From Lumbricus terrestris (lineage: Eukaryota > Annelida > Clitellata > Crassiclitellata > Lumbricidae), in the NCBI GenBank assembly GCA_949752735.1, contig OX457039.1, positions 24,388,330 through 24,452,329 of the forward strand: a stretch of DNA of 64,000 nucleotides, in the 5' to 3' direction. The notes below the pieces were generated by a model. That model saw only the letters and a program-made list of their open reading frames with translations. It was not told where the DNA came from and did no database searches. Position 1 is the first letter of the stretch; each line of letters starts with the position of its first letter. Made by a program: the position numbers and the translations under genes. Shown piece after piece: positions 10,921 to 22,013 of this stretch.

Positions 10921-11291
10921 TAATTTGTGTCGCCCTCCTCCTTCGTCCAGACATGAGACTGGCACTAAGGAACGGACGTGCAGTGAAGGAGTATAAGTAT
11001 GTATGCCATACAATATCATGAAATTCCATTAGGCTTATGGGTGAGATCTGTCAAATGAGAACACCATCGCCATCTAGCGCCTTTAGCCACAAATTTCAGC
11101 CAAGTGCGCACACCATCCTTCTTACACCATGGTGTCACCAGCGTATTTGGCGGCTTTGGCCATGCGGTTTCGTGGCGTACTGTTTTGAGTTTAGAAATGG
11201 CCGTTAGGCAGTTCAAAGGGCCCAGGCCAGATCCACCGAAATACAATGTCCTTGGCAATAGTCTCTGGCCTGTTACCCAGTGAGACGTCAT

Positions 11292-11710
11292 CTAGCATTC
11301 TAGATAACCAATGCAAAGGTCAGACTGCGGCAGGGGGCGCAACCAGAAAATTTTGCTGAGGGTGCTCAAAATTATTGTAAGCGCCGAAGGCGCGAATCTG
11401 CGAGTGCCGAAGTTACCGCTTTTGTCTGCAGTCTTTTTTGTTATTATTCTTAGCAGTATCTTTGATGCGGTGTAACGAGCCTTATAGTGCGATGGTCCTC
11501 GCAGTTTATTGGAATTCCTTTTCTTCTGTATTGGTTTAACTATGGTCTGTAGAAAGTCCTCTGGCCATTCTCCTGTGTTATATATGTCCTGGCATAGCTG
11601 CACCACTTCATTCATTGCTTTCTCTCCTAGGTTCCTCAGCATTTCTCAAATAGCCTCTGCTGCTCCACCCGCGCCACCTTCACGGGGTCCCTCCTGTTTC
11701 AACGGAGTGC
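11292..11710 (-). pseudogene. LINE RT N-terminal fragment (RTE/L1-like wording)
   Basis: The minus strand reads LRNLGEKAMNEVVQLCQDIY then NTGEWPEDFLQTIVKPIQKK. This is the start of the RT fingers in RTE-type LINEs. A stop and frame loss follow, and the catalytic YADD part is missing. Neighbouring DNA to 11935 holds no gene I can identify. Confidence 0.65.
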
Positions 11711-12421
11711 GTAGTGGACGACCGAGTGCTCGCCGGTATAAGCGAGTTCCCCATGGGCGAAGAAGCTGAAGGACGGACGATGGACGACATCGACGCTGAG
11801 AGATGCTTGTGTCTCTCCGTAAAAACACCGGGAAGAAGGCAACGGGAAACCACCTCCCTACTTAACCCGAGTTATATTGAAAATGACGTCATTATATATA
11901 ATTATATAATAATAATTACAATTAATAATTTCTTGATGCACCAAATTCAGCAGCTCAGTTCTAGATATGGAGTACTTCAAGGTTCTAATCTCGGACCTTT
12001 GCTTTTTCTTTTATACATTAATGACTTGCCTAATATATATCCAACTCTTTCATTCATCTTGTATTATGTCTTCCACTCTCATAAATCCTACGGCCCATAC
12101 AGACAGTAAATAATGCCGAGTGGTTCTCTGCAAATAGGCTCTCCTTAAACATTGATAAAACTAACTTTATGCTCTTTCGAACTAATAAAAAGATGTGCCC
12201 CAGAATTAATTGCAACTGTCTGTTATTGATACCTCCATAACGCAGGTTAGCTCCACTAAATTTCTTGGTGTGTACGTTGATCAACACCTCACATGGAATG
12301 ATCATATTAAAATATATCTCTGCCAATATTGCCAAAAATGTGGCATCCTTCGTCGAACCTCCCATATACTCCCTCCCACTATTCGAGTTAAATTGTACTA
12401 TTAATTAATATATCCTTATCT

Positions 12422-13439
12422 CATCATCATCATTCGTCGCCTACTCCACCAATGGGAGCGTTGCACAATGAGTTTACCAAATTTCTCCAGCGTGTCCGAT
12501 CCTCAGCCACAGTAATGGCCATGTTCAAATCAATACCCAGCCCAGTTAAGTCTTCGTTTATCATTCCGAGCCACGTTATTCTGGGTCTTCCTCTAGGGCG
12601 CTTCCAGGAAGGCGGAGCCTGCGCCAGCAGTGCCTGTCTAGAGTCTGAGTCAGCTGGCATTCGAGCAACGTGACCGAGCAGCCCCAGACGTCTCCGTCTA
12701 ATAGTACCGCATACTGTTGTTTGTCCTGTTCTGTTGTAGACCTCCGCATTGGTAATGAAGTCGGACCACTTGATGCCGCATAAGGTCCTCAAGCACTTAG
12801 TCCCAAAGGCATCTAAGCGCAGCTGATCCCGTCGACCGAATGACCATGTTTCAGAGCCGTAGAGGAGAACTGGCATGATATATGAGTTGAACAGTCGTAT
12901 CTTGGTACTGAGGCTGATACGAGTGGACCAGATGTTATTTTTTATGGCTCCAAACGCTCCGCTTGCCATTCCCAGGCGTCTTGAGATCTCCGCAGTGCTG
13001 CGACAGGACTCATGAGTGAGCACGCCCAAATAGTTGAAGCCCTCAACACACTCGACCGCCTCCCCCTCTACCATGATGTCCGGAGGTCGCGGTAGGAAAT
13101 CGCTCAGACTCTGCACCTTTGTTTTCTGCCAGTTGATGTGTAGACCCAACTCTGATGCCTCCTCCTCGAAGATTGTAAGGGTTGATGCCAGCAAGTCATA
13201 AATTTGGGCCAGTAGAGATACATCATCAGCAAAATCAAAGTCAGTAAATGCAACTTCGCCGATATCAGCTCCAGGCATAGCCCTGGCAACTGTCCTTCCA
13301 ACAACCCTATCCATGGCCACGTCAAACATGTCCGGAGCTAGGATACAGCCTTGTCGAACCCCCGACCTAATCCGAAACCAGCCACTGGTATCTCCCTCAC
13401 AGCGAACACAGCTGAGGGTATCCGTATAGGAACTCCTCA
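12422..13439 (-). mobile_element. 5'-truncated LINE nested in another LINE, 12-bp TSD
   Basis: A single open frame of 336 codons (13440 to 12430) carries RT palm motifs SGVRQGCILAP and FDFADDVSLLA, then LHINWQKTKV, the thumb, and a C-terminal GLLGHVARMP...RPRGRPRITW region. It ends GVGDE and a GAT repeat tail. The insert is flanked by ATATCCTTATCT at 12410-12421 and 13440-13451. The 5' half (endonuclease and RT fingers) was not copied. The open frame and clean duplication indicate a recent event. I place it near RTE/Ingi-type LINEs, but the clade is not certain. Confidence 0.9.
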
Positions 13440-14029
13440 ATATCCTTATCTGTCGTACTGTAATTTAGTTTGGGCATCTACATTTATAAATCCAGGCTCA
13501 ATAAATTAGTACTTCTCCAAAAACGCGCAATACGTATCATTGCTGGAGTTAAGCCTATTATTCACTCAAGTCCTTTATTTCAATCATTTAATTTATTAAA
13601 GTTTCACCGAATAATGACTTTCCAAATAGGGGTCTTTATGTATCGGTTCACCCATGATCTTCTACCCCTTAACTTTACAGGGTACTTCCAACAAGGATCT
13701 GAAATACACTACTACTCTATTAGGAACTCCTCAATATCGTGCCACCATATCCGCTCGATTAAATTCAAGAATATTCCATATTAAATACACTGGGCCAGGT
13801 GTATGGAACTCGATTCCTAATCATATTCAGCAAGCATCCAGTTTACAAAGGGCTAAAATACTGCTACGCGACTATTTGATTAATGACTGCGAAGATATTT
13901 AACCTTGTAGACACTGATTTTTATTTTTTGTTTTTGTTTTGTGTTTTTTAGTTAAGTTTACTACATTAATTGTCATCTCATGCTGTTTTTTTAGCCTACT
14001 GTTCAATTCATGATGTCAACCGTCTAGCC

Positions 14030-14544
14030 CAGTGGTTCTCAAACTTAGGCAGGCCACGGACCGGCAATAATTTTTTGTTGAAGTTCGCGGACCTCTAACT
14101 TAAATGGCAAGTGCAAACAAAAGCGACCTACATTTATATTATAAAAAGACTGCTGAGGGGATTATAATGCTATTTGTATATATAGGCCCTAATTAGAAAT
14201 TTGTTTCAATAATGAAACCATATCCCTATCACCATTTAATTTATTTTTCAATTTGACTCTCATATAATCTTATTTTAAAAGCTAAACACAACATATCATG
14301 CTAGATCAGAAGTGAATTTAATTTTGTTATGGTGAGTGGACCTGTACAAAATATAGACCTAGCTAATTACACGTTACTAAGGGTATGCGTTAATGATGGA
14401 AACACCAGCTCAAAATAAAACATATTATCCAGGAAAAACAAGTTTTGAGAAATCTCAATTTATTTGTAACTCTTCTCCACGGACCGGCGGTCAGTGCTGC
14501 GCGGACCGGTGCCGGTCCACGGACCACCACTTTGAGAACCACTG
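14030..14544. mobile_element. hAT-type MITE (CAGTGGTTCTCAAA ends), TSD GTCTAGCC
   Basis: The left end CAGTGGTTCTCAAACTTAGG and the reversed right end CAGTGGTTCTCAAAGTGG are the classic hAT terminal sequence. GTCTAGCC occurs at 14022-14029 and 14545-14552. The subterminal CACGGACCGG repeats are inverted. It is inserted in the 3' UTR of the LINE at 11935-14705. Confidence 0.92.
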
Positions 14545-14862
14545 GTCTAGCCATCAGTTAAAATTGCCCATGTAAATAGGTGTCCCTGTTAGCGGGATAT
14601 TCATCCCTTAGGGCCTTCCTTGTTGCCATCCGATTATGTGAAGCATGTCATACTATGTCACTTTTTATGGTTGATGATTACAATAAATGAATTTAATTTA
14701 ATTGAAATATATAAGTTGACTTTCAGCACTGGAATCAGCTTATACCTGTTTCACAAGATTGTTCTGATCAGTGCACACTTTGCAGAATCATAGCAAATGG
14801 TACACAAACCAACCAAGAACTAATAAACTACGTACCAAAATTGGGAAGATATATGCTGTAAT

Positions 14863-15030
14863 CAGTGGTGTAGTCCTAAAAAATGAAGTGGGGGGACGCC
14901 TGGAAATTGAAGTGGGGGACGCCATGGAAATTGAAGTAGAAACTGTAGCAAAAAGTGCAATCTTGCAAGAATTTTGCAAAAAAAGTGGGGGGACGGCGTC
15001 CCCCCGCGTCCCCGCCCCACTACACCACTG
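14863..15030. mobile_element. 168-bp hAT-type MITE, copy 1, TSD GCTGTAAT
   Basis: The ends are CAGTGGTGTAGT in inverted orientation. The interior has three GGGGGGACGCC-like blocks. GCTGTAAT flanks both sides (14855-14862 and 15031-15038). It is almost identical to the copy at 31805-31972. Confidence 0.92.
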
Positions 15031-15163
15031 GCTGTAATGATGTTGCTTCACTAGGTGTTCAATCAACAAAACATTTTTAAATTTGACAGTTTAGAATTTG
15101 AAATATATCACTGGAGAGAAGCCATTTAGTTGTACAAAAGTAATATTTGTACAAGTAACAACA

Positions 15164-15545
15164 GTAAGTTATACTCATTGTAACATGATATTATCATATA
15201 TTATAATAGTAGATAATAACATTATAATCATTTGATAGTAAATAATATCACAGACTTTTCACAGTATATTATAACAGTTTATGCAATACTGTGATGTAAA
15301 CAGCAACTCAAAAATTATCATTTTGTCAAATTTTTCTTGAGGGGATGTCATCTCTGTTATTTTATTTGGACAAGAGAGTATTATTTTGTATAAATATACA
15401 GGCCTACAGTAAGTTATACTCAATGTAATATGATAGTATCATCTATTATAATAGTAAATAATAGCATTAAAATCATGTAATAATAAATACTCTCACTGTA
15501 TATTATAAGATATATTCATGTAAAGCAACGATGTAAATAGCAACT
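15164..15545 (+). repeat. Tandem duplication, about 245-bp unit
   Basis: GTAAGTTATACTCATTGTAA at 15164 recurs at 15409 with scattered changes, followed in both copies by an AT-rich TATTATAATAGTA block and GATGTAAA.AGCAACT. No coding content is seen. Confidence 0.75.
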
Positions 15546-15551
15546 AAAAAC

Positions 15552-16660
15552 TATTCTAATCTAATCTAATCTAATAAAGCATTTGTAAAGCGCTTCTCAT
15601 AGCAGAGCTATTCAGAAGCTCTCTCAGCGTGACAGGTCCATGAAAAAAGAAAAGTCTTGAAGCAGCAAAAAGATGCAGGTGAATTTCCTACAAGAATCCT
15701 GCCACGAATTTCAGAAGGAAGGTGATTCCAAATTAAAGGACCAACAATAGCAAAAGCTCGATGTTGGGTTAATGAGGTTCGTGATCTGGGTACAAATAGA
15801 TCAAAGCGATCAGAAGAACGAAGAGGGCGTGAAGATCTTGCAGAAAGAGGCTTACACATTAAGTCGCACAGGTATTTAGGCGCTAAGCCCTGCAGGGACT
15901 TAGTAACTAGGAGCAAGACCTTGTATCTGATTCGGGCAAAGATCGGAAGCCAGTGAAAGTCATGAGCCATGAATGTAGAGATGTGCGAGTATCAAGGAAG
16001 TCGTGTAATAAGTCTAGCAGCAGAATTTAAGACAGATTGCAAAGATGACAAGCGAACCTTAGGAAGACCAGTTAGTAAGGAGTTACAGTAGTCAATTCGT
16101 GAGGAGATAAAGGCATGTACCATAGTCGTGAACACCTTGGAGGACACAGATCTTCTAATTGCCCTAAGGCGTCTCAAGTGGTAGTAGCAGGAACGGGTGA
16201 AGAGTCACAGGTGTTCAGTAAATGTCAGAGCACTGTCAAGTGTGACACCCAGATCACGAACACTAGAGGAAAAGGTAAAGTCAGGGAATAATGTGGCAAG
16301 TAATTGAAGATCAAGCTTATGTAATTGTTGCTTGGTTCCAAACCAAATTAATTGGGTCTTGGAAGGATTAAGGCTAAGTTTGTTTGATGACATCCAAAGG
16401 TGGAGATCTTGCAACAGAGAGCTCATCCTTTCAAGTTAATCTGCTCAGAAGGTGAGCCATGTACAAGAGCTTGTACATCATCAGCGTAAAGATGACCTTT
16501 GGCCTGGTGAAAAGAATATATAAAAGGGGACCTAAGACCGACCCTTGCGGGACACCTAAGTCAACTCTAACCCAGGGTGTTCTAGTGTTACCCAGGACAA
16601 CCATCTGAGAACGATCTGTAAGGTATGATTCAAACCAATTAAAGGGTATGCCACATAAGC
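15552..16660 (-). pseudogene. L2/CR1-like LINE, 3' half
   Basis: Minus-strand pieces read, in order, SLNPSKTQLIWFG and VRDLGVTLDSALTF (thumb), FISSRIDYCNSLLTGLPKV and LQSVLNSAARLITRLP, then DFHWLPIFARIRYKVLLLV and the RSRTSLTQHRAFAIVGPLIW C-terminus. The tail is repeated TTAGA. Upstream at 16440-16660 there is degenerate RT sequence. Frameshifts make it inactive. The 7150-7477 fragment belongs to the same family. Confidence 0.88.
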
Positions 16661-16719
16661 CAAATTATTATCACCTTGTCAAATTTTTCGGGGGTGGAAA
16701 TGTCAATCCTGAGGTAGGA

Positions 16720-16757
16720 ACTTTCCCCCCTCCAGAGACGTCTAGATTAAACACTGC
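16720..16757. repeat. Shared transposon terminus GACGTCTAGATTAAACACTG
   Basis: This 20-mer and the C-rich block before it recur near 2000-2019, and a relative occurs inverted near 33550. Reversed, it starts CAGTGTTTAATCTAGACGTC, as a hAT-type end would. The partner end was not identified. Confidence 0.4.
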
Positions 16758-16776
16758 CTACATAGTGTAATAGTCA

Positions 16777-16911
<135 letters not shown>

Positions 16912-17116
16912 CTACAACACAAGAATGAACCATTGACTTTCATTCGTTCCACCAGTATGAGAATTATTGTAGAAAAATGACTGAGGCCAGACATTGATTT
17001 ATGTGGCCGTGAGGTGTACAATGAGGACTTTAGCCTACTATGGGGTCCAATGAAAGACGGGGGTTGAATCCCTACCTTGCGTTCGACTAACCCATCAAGT
17101 GATCTATCACCATATG

Positions 17117-17435
17117 AATGGGCGGAGTCTATAAGAGGTCAGGGGGGCTAAGCTCCAAGAAGCCCCATATCCATCTTTTTTACCATGTAAATGGTCTCTT
17201 TTTCCGGGCTTAGCCCCCCCTAAGAACTTTCAAGTAACCTACTAAAAAAGTCATCATCTTTTTTTGACCGAGAAAATGTAGTACTTTCACACAAGATTTG
17301 AACTTGACAACTAAAAAAAAAGCAAAAAAGGTCAACTTTTTCGGGTCGAAAATTTTTTTCCCTGCCGCGCAAGTTCCAAGTTTGGGACCAAATTTTTTAA
17401 GCCCCCCCAAGAACGGAAACCAAACTCCGCCTATG
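17117..17435. mobile_element. hAT-type MITE (CATAGGCGGAGTTTGG end), TSD ACCATATG
   Basis: The left end AATGGGCGGAGTCTAT and the reversed right end CATAGGCGGAGTTTGG lie between two copies of ACCATATG (17109-17116 and 17436-17443). The interior carries GGGGGGCTAAGC and its inverted partner GCTTAGCCCCCCC. Confidence 0.75.
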
Positions 17436-17489
17436 ACCATATGCAGTGCCGGCGCTAGGGTACCTGAGGCCCCCAAAATACTTGAGACC

Positions 17490-17790
17490 TCCCATACCTT
17501 GAGCTGTCATCTCAGCAAAATTTCTCATAATATAAGTGCTGAAGGACATGGTGTAAGACTTCAATAAATGTCCCCTCCCAATTGTTACATTTTTTGGAAT
17601 TTCCATGCTGTAATGGTAGAATTTTAAGCTGCCATCTTTACAAAAATAGCTCTTTTTCATTGCTGTTAGTCATGTTTTAGGACGTCAGAGTGTCCCCTCT
17701 CCATTGTTTAAATTTGTCCGATTTGCCAACTGTAATGGTAGCATTTATAGGCTGTCATATTGACAAAATTGATCATTATTGATGGGCAGT
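17490..17790 (-). repeat. Dispersed repeat A, copy 2
   Basis: This is an inverted match to 930-1262: TCATCTCAGCAAAATTTCTC, GACTTCAATAAATGTCCCCTC and a second diverged unit with GTGTCCCCTCTCCATTGTTT. No coding capacity is seen. Confidence 0.6.
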
Positions 17791-18210
17791 GGATGATAGT
17801 TATGAAATATTTCTGAAATATTGGGGATACAAGGATTCCGTCCCAACCACAAATTGTGGGGCCGTGCCCCTGTCCAACCCCCCCCCAAAGTCTCCTCTTT
17901 GGTTGAAGGACAATGCTCTATTGGTCTGCGTAATATTGTTTTGTATGCTTTGCGTTAAAACATAATTCGGTATGTGGTTTCAGGAATGAACAGTCATGAA
18001 AGGTATAATCACCAGCTACATTTGAGGCCACTTGCAAACTTGAGATCAGACACATACCAAGGACATATGGGACCCTACACAGGCTTTAATGTTTGGGCCT
18101 CGCGCAGGTTTTATTTTGAGGCCTCATCCAATTAGCAATTAGAATAAGTTGCAATTTATAAACGTTGTGTTTGAGAAAGTGGACGAAATTGCCTGAGTTA
18201 GTTTAAATGG

Positions 18211-19070
18211 CTTTAAACTTACGCCCAAAATCAGTATGATATTTGCATTAGGTCTGCTATGGCATTACTGCTATGCTATTACTGCCTGTTCCCTTGTCTC
18301 CTCTCGCCTTGATTATGCTAATGCGATTTTTGTTGGCATTTCAGACTATGAGCTACACAGGCTGCAACGCATCCAAAATTCCTTAGCTCGGGTTGTGTTG
18401 CGTGTCCCACTACGATCAAGTTCTTCAGTTTTACTTCATCAGCTGCATTGGCTTGCTGTCGAGTTCAGGATAATATTTAAATTGGCCTGTTTAGCCTACA
18501 AATCCCTCTCCACCGGAACACCTCCCTACCTTCAGTCACTGCTTAATCCCTACATTCCTTCTCCTTGCCTGCGATCATCAAGTATGGGTCTTTTAGCTGA
18601 GCCTCGATGCAGAACTGTTATGGGCTCGCGTGCATTCCATGCCTCTGCTCCCAAAGAATGGAATCTACTTCCACTCTCTCTTCGTTGCTCAAATTCACTC
18701 CCTACCTTCAAAAAACGACTCTTTGGCTTTCAAGCACATGGACCATTGGACCTTTAACTGCATCTTCCTCTGGCGGCTGACTATCCGCGCCTCAGATTCA
18801 CACTTTGGTGTGACCTTGTGCGCGTAATAAATTTATGTAATAGTAATAATATGGCAGTGCCATTATGGTTAGTTGAGGCATGCACCAGACCGGATCTGTA
18901 CAGTCACAAATAGGCATAATGACCAGCTAAATTTGGGGTCCCCTTTCAAACTCTAATGGCTTTATACATATGCCCAAAATCAGTATGATATTTGCATTAG
19001 GTCTGCTATGGCAATGCCATATGGTTAGTTGAGGCATGCACCAGACCAGATCTGCACAGTCATAAATAGG
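18211..19070 (+). repeat. Direct duplication, unit interrupted by a LINE
   Basis: GCCCAAAATCAGTATGATAT...GGTCTGCTATGGC at 18220-18263 recurs at 18973-19013. In both copies it continues with TTAGTTGAGGCATGCACCAG and CACAAATAGG-like sequence. The second copy is uninterrupted and shows the empty site for the LINE at 18265-18849. Confidence 0.75.
18265..18849 (+). pseudogene. 5'-truncated L2/CR1-like LINE, TSD TATGGCA
   Basis: About 155 codons read SRLDYANAIFVGISDYELHR, then LARVVLRVPL, LHWLAVEFRIIFKLACLAYK, a PKEWNLLPLSLR motif and the stop after GPLDL. This is the LINE ORF2 C-terminus and then a GTAATAATA tail. The 7-bp repeat TATGGCA flanks it (18258-18264, 18850-18856), and the duplicate unit at 18973-19013 gives the pre-insertion state. 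Confidence 0.85.
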
Positions 19071-19071
19071 C

Positions 19072-19254
19072 TGTTATATTGTCAAATTATGAAATACACT
19101 TTAGTTCGACAATAGCATTTAATTTAACGATATGTTCAATCATTCTGCGTTATTCTGTCTGTCCGCCATTGATAGTTCTTTCTCGAATGTTCCTCTGACT
19201 CTTAACTGTTTCCCTACTCTATATTCCAGCAGACTGGTTCCATACTATACTACA
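19072..19254 (-). repeat. Gypsy 3' LTR (183 bp)
   Basis: It begins TGTAGTATAG and ends CAATATAACA on the minus strand, the TG...CA rule. The adjoining purine run (19255-19268) is the polypurine tract. It matches the split 5' LTR almost base for base. Confidence 0.92.
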
Positions 19255-19405
19255 TCCCCCCTTCTTTAAATGCTAACTTCTATAGAGATTGTATATGGCT
19301 TAACAGAATTCCAGCATATACAGTTCTTCATAACATCATAACAGTCTCTACTAATAACTGAACAGTCTCTCAGAATCCCAGAACAGTCCTGTAAGACCCG
19401 ACTGT

Positions 19406-20500
19406 TCATTCTGGACTAAAACGTCTTGGTGGTCTTCTATTCATCCGATGTGGGTAGCGACGTGGTTGAATAGGTCCATTCTCAGGTTCATTCTCCTCGC
19501 GTGCTGGCAAATTGCATCTCGGAGTTTCAGGTCTTCTTCCCATTGCTCCATTTGGTGGTTGGTTGATTTGAGTTGGGATACAATCATCCTCATCTTCATT
19601 GTCATCTTCCCTCACCTTTCTTTGACTGTTACCATTAATTTTCTTGAAGAATGTTGTGTTTCTTGTCACCGAGTATCCGTTTCTTCCAGCTGTGATCATT
19701 GTTCCTTTAATGTTGGTTATGGTTAGTGGAATGCGGTCATAAAATCCGGATATCTTATTGCCCCGAAGCCTCTTCACTAGCACAGTATCTCCAATTCTGA
19801 ATTCCCTCTGGGTGCGATTAGAGTTTCTACTGTCAGCATAGGCTTTCATTTTCTGTTTGGCTTTGGCATCTTGTATTCTTAGGTCTTCATCAGTAACAAA
19901 CTTTGATGTATCTGGAATACGTCCTCTGAATGTATAGCTCAATAAGACTTCAGCAGGAATTTTTCCAGTTGTAGTGTGCGGCGTGGATCGATATGCACGA
20001 AGAAATGTGTACATCTCTTGCTTCCAGTTCTTTCCTTCCACATGGGCAATTTGAAGTATCTTCTTTAAGGTTCTCATAAATCTCTCTGCTTCTCCATTTG
20101 CTCTTGGCCAATAAGGTGTTATACGTTGGTGCTTGAAACCGGAATATTCAGCGAATTGTCTGAATTGTTCACTGTTGAATGGAGGTCCATTATCACTCTT
20201 CACTGTCATCGGTGATCCAAACATCGCAAAGACTCTGTCAAAAGCAGGAATGACAGCACAAGCGGATGTTGAAGTGATGATTTCAACGACTGGATAGCGA
20301 GAATAGTCATCTATTATGACCAGCAGGTAGTCACCACTCGGTAAAGGGCCACAGAAATCCGCTGAAAGATTTTGCCATGGTCCCTCTGGTAATGGGGTCA
20401 TCTGCAGAGGTTCTGAAGAGATTTCCGGTGTAGCTATCTGACACGATAAGCATTGCCTGACAGCATCCTCAGCTGCCTTGTCTATGCCAGGAAACCACAC
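19406..20500 (-). pseudogene. Gypsy integrase region
   Basis: The open frame is 364 codons. The zinc-binding N-terminus is partly in the upstream frame (DGHQG), with C17 and C20 (QCLSCQ) here. The catalytic DD35E triad is visible as D48 (SADFCGP), D103 (VKSDNGPPF) and E139 (ANGEAERF). A basic C-terminal tail (RRYPHRMNRRPPRR) follows an acidic stretch. An extra A near 20510 separates this frame from RT/RNase H. It would insert the cDNA copy into chromosomes. In this copy it cannot be made as part of an intact polyprotein. Confidence 0.92.
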
Positions 20501-22013
20501 TTTTTGTCGCAGAAGTTTTTGTTTTTGTTATCCCTTGATGACCATCATGCGATAATTGGATAACCCGCTGTTGTAAACTGTGTGGAATCACTATTCGTGT
20601 CCCTCTTAATAGTATCTTGCCATCTGCGGATGAGCACAGTTCATCACGGACGTTGTAGAACGGACGAAAATCTGTTGATTTTGAAGCGTCAATCCAGTTA
20701 TCGGATTCGATACATTGAAAAACCTTCTGCAAAATCATATCAGACACTGTTGCATCTGCAATTTGTTCCAAGGTCATGGCTTTAGGAATTGCGTTGTTGA
20801 CAATGAAGTTGATGTACTCCTCTGAGACTTTGTGTGACCTCTCATCTGTGCTTCCTTGGTCAGCTACTGGATGGCGTGACAAGTAATCAGCTGGATTATC
20901 TTTTCCAGCTTTGTGTGTGATTCTGAAATCGTAAGGCTGCAGTCTGATGCACCATCGTTCCATTCTGGCAGATAACTTGCTTCGAGGATTCCCATACATG
21001 GCTTCAAGTGGCTTATGATCACTGATCAGATCAAAAGAACAGCCATATAAATATCGGTGTAAGCGCTCACATGCCCAGACGCATGCAAGAGCCTCACGTT
21101 CTGTTTGTGAGTAACGTTGCTCAACTTCCGTTAGTGATCTACTCACGTATGTAATGACCTGCATGTGACCTTGATCATCTTTCTGAGCAAGAATAGCACT
21201 GAGTCCAACAGGGCTGGCATCTACAGTGACACATGATCGCCTGTTTGGATCATAATAAGCGGTAGTTGCATTCTTGCACATGCATTCCTTGAGTTCTGCA
21301 AACGCCTGTTGTTCAACCAATCCCCATTTGAATGGTACGGTTGTTTTCGTTAACTCTCTTAGCGGTTGAGTTTTGGTTGCATAGTCTTTGATGAATCGAG
21401 AATTGTAATTCAGCATTCCAAGAAGACTTCTAACTTCCGTGGCATTTGTTGGCTGTGTCATGTTCATCAGAGCATCGATCTTGTCGGGATCTACGCTGAC
21501 TCCTCTTTCTGAAAATACATTCCCAAAGAACGTAAGTGATGTTTTGTTCAGCTCACACTTGTTCTTGTTTAGAGTTAAGCCACTGTCCACCAAGCGACTG
21601 ATCACAGCACGCAAACTCTTATCATGTTCTGCTGCTGTACGTCCATGAATAATGATGTCATCACTGATGTTCATGACACCGGGTATTCCTTCCAGGACCT
21701 GTGCTATGGTGTTCTGGAATACTTCACTTGCTGAAGATATCCCAAAATTGAGTCTTCTGTATCTGAATAAGCCAACATGTGTAGAAAATGTAGTTATATA
21801 CCGACTGCCTGGATCCAATTCCAGTTGATGATAACCGGCCCTGAGGTCCAATTTAGAGAATTTCTTCGCTCCATTTAAATCGTTGATGATATCCTCCAAA
21901 GTAGGGGTTACATGTCTCTCACGAAGAATAGCTTTATTCGCTTGTCTCATGTCAACACAAATGCGTACCTTGTCCGGTTCTTTAGGTTTCACTGGTGTTA
22001 CAATTGGTGACAT
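20469..22013 (-). pseudogene. Gypsy reverse transcriptase and RNase H
   Basis: The frame is 514 codons. RT fingers and palm show KVRICVDMRQANKAI, FSKLDLRAGYHQLEL and the catalytic box NISDDII (residues 115-121; SDD rather than YMDD, common in this Gypsy group). RNase H shows TVDASPVGLSAILAQ and SDHKPLEAMYG. An HDGHQG zinc-finger start of integrase follows. RT begins in a different frame from the protease ORF, with a one-base discrepancy near 22020. Confidence 0.93.

Larger units (their letters stand above)
8523..11138. other. Inverted pair of 37-39 bp motifs bracketing the GGAACA array
   Basis: Positions 8523-8561 (GTGTCACCCATGGTGTAAGA and on to GTGTGCGCACTT) reappear in inverted orientation at 11102-11138 with few differences. 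The motif has an internal ACACCATGGTGT palindrome. The arrangement suggests that the array and its flanks are one foldback-type element about 2.6 kb long before the mariner insertion. Between 8230 and 8522 I see no gene. Confidence 0.5.
11935..14705 (+). pseudogene. CR1/Jockey-group LINE, split by two later insertions
   Basis: Three separated pieces read as one LINE. 11940-12421 includes LQGSNLGPLLFLLYINDLPN (RT) and FLGVYVDQHLTWNDHI. 13452-13902 includes YLSYCNLVW, LVLLQKRAIRIIAGV and a C-terminus ending LINDCEDI. 14553-14705 is the 3' UTR with GTTAGCGGGATATTCATCCC and an AATAAATGAATTTAATT tail. The RT palm is deleted and frame changes occur at about 12190 and 13700. A LINE (12422-13439) and a hAT MITE (14030-14544) interrupt it. 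It is the same family as the minus-strand copies at 40865-42950 and 55440-57005. Confidence 0.85.

Noticed and set aside
9929..11029. Cys/Phe/Pro-rich minus-strand ORFs
   Set aside because: They are translations of the GGAACA array, shared by several frames, with no domain.
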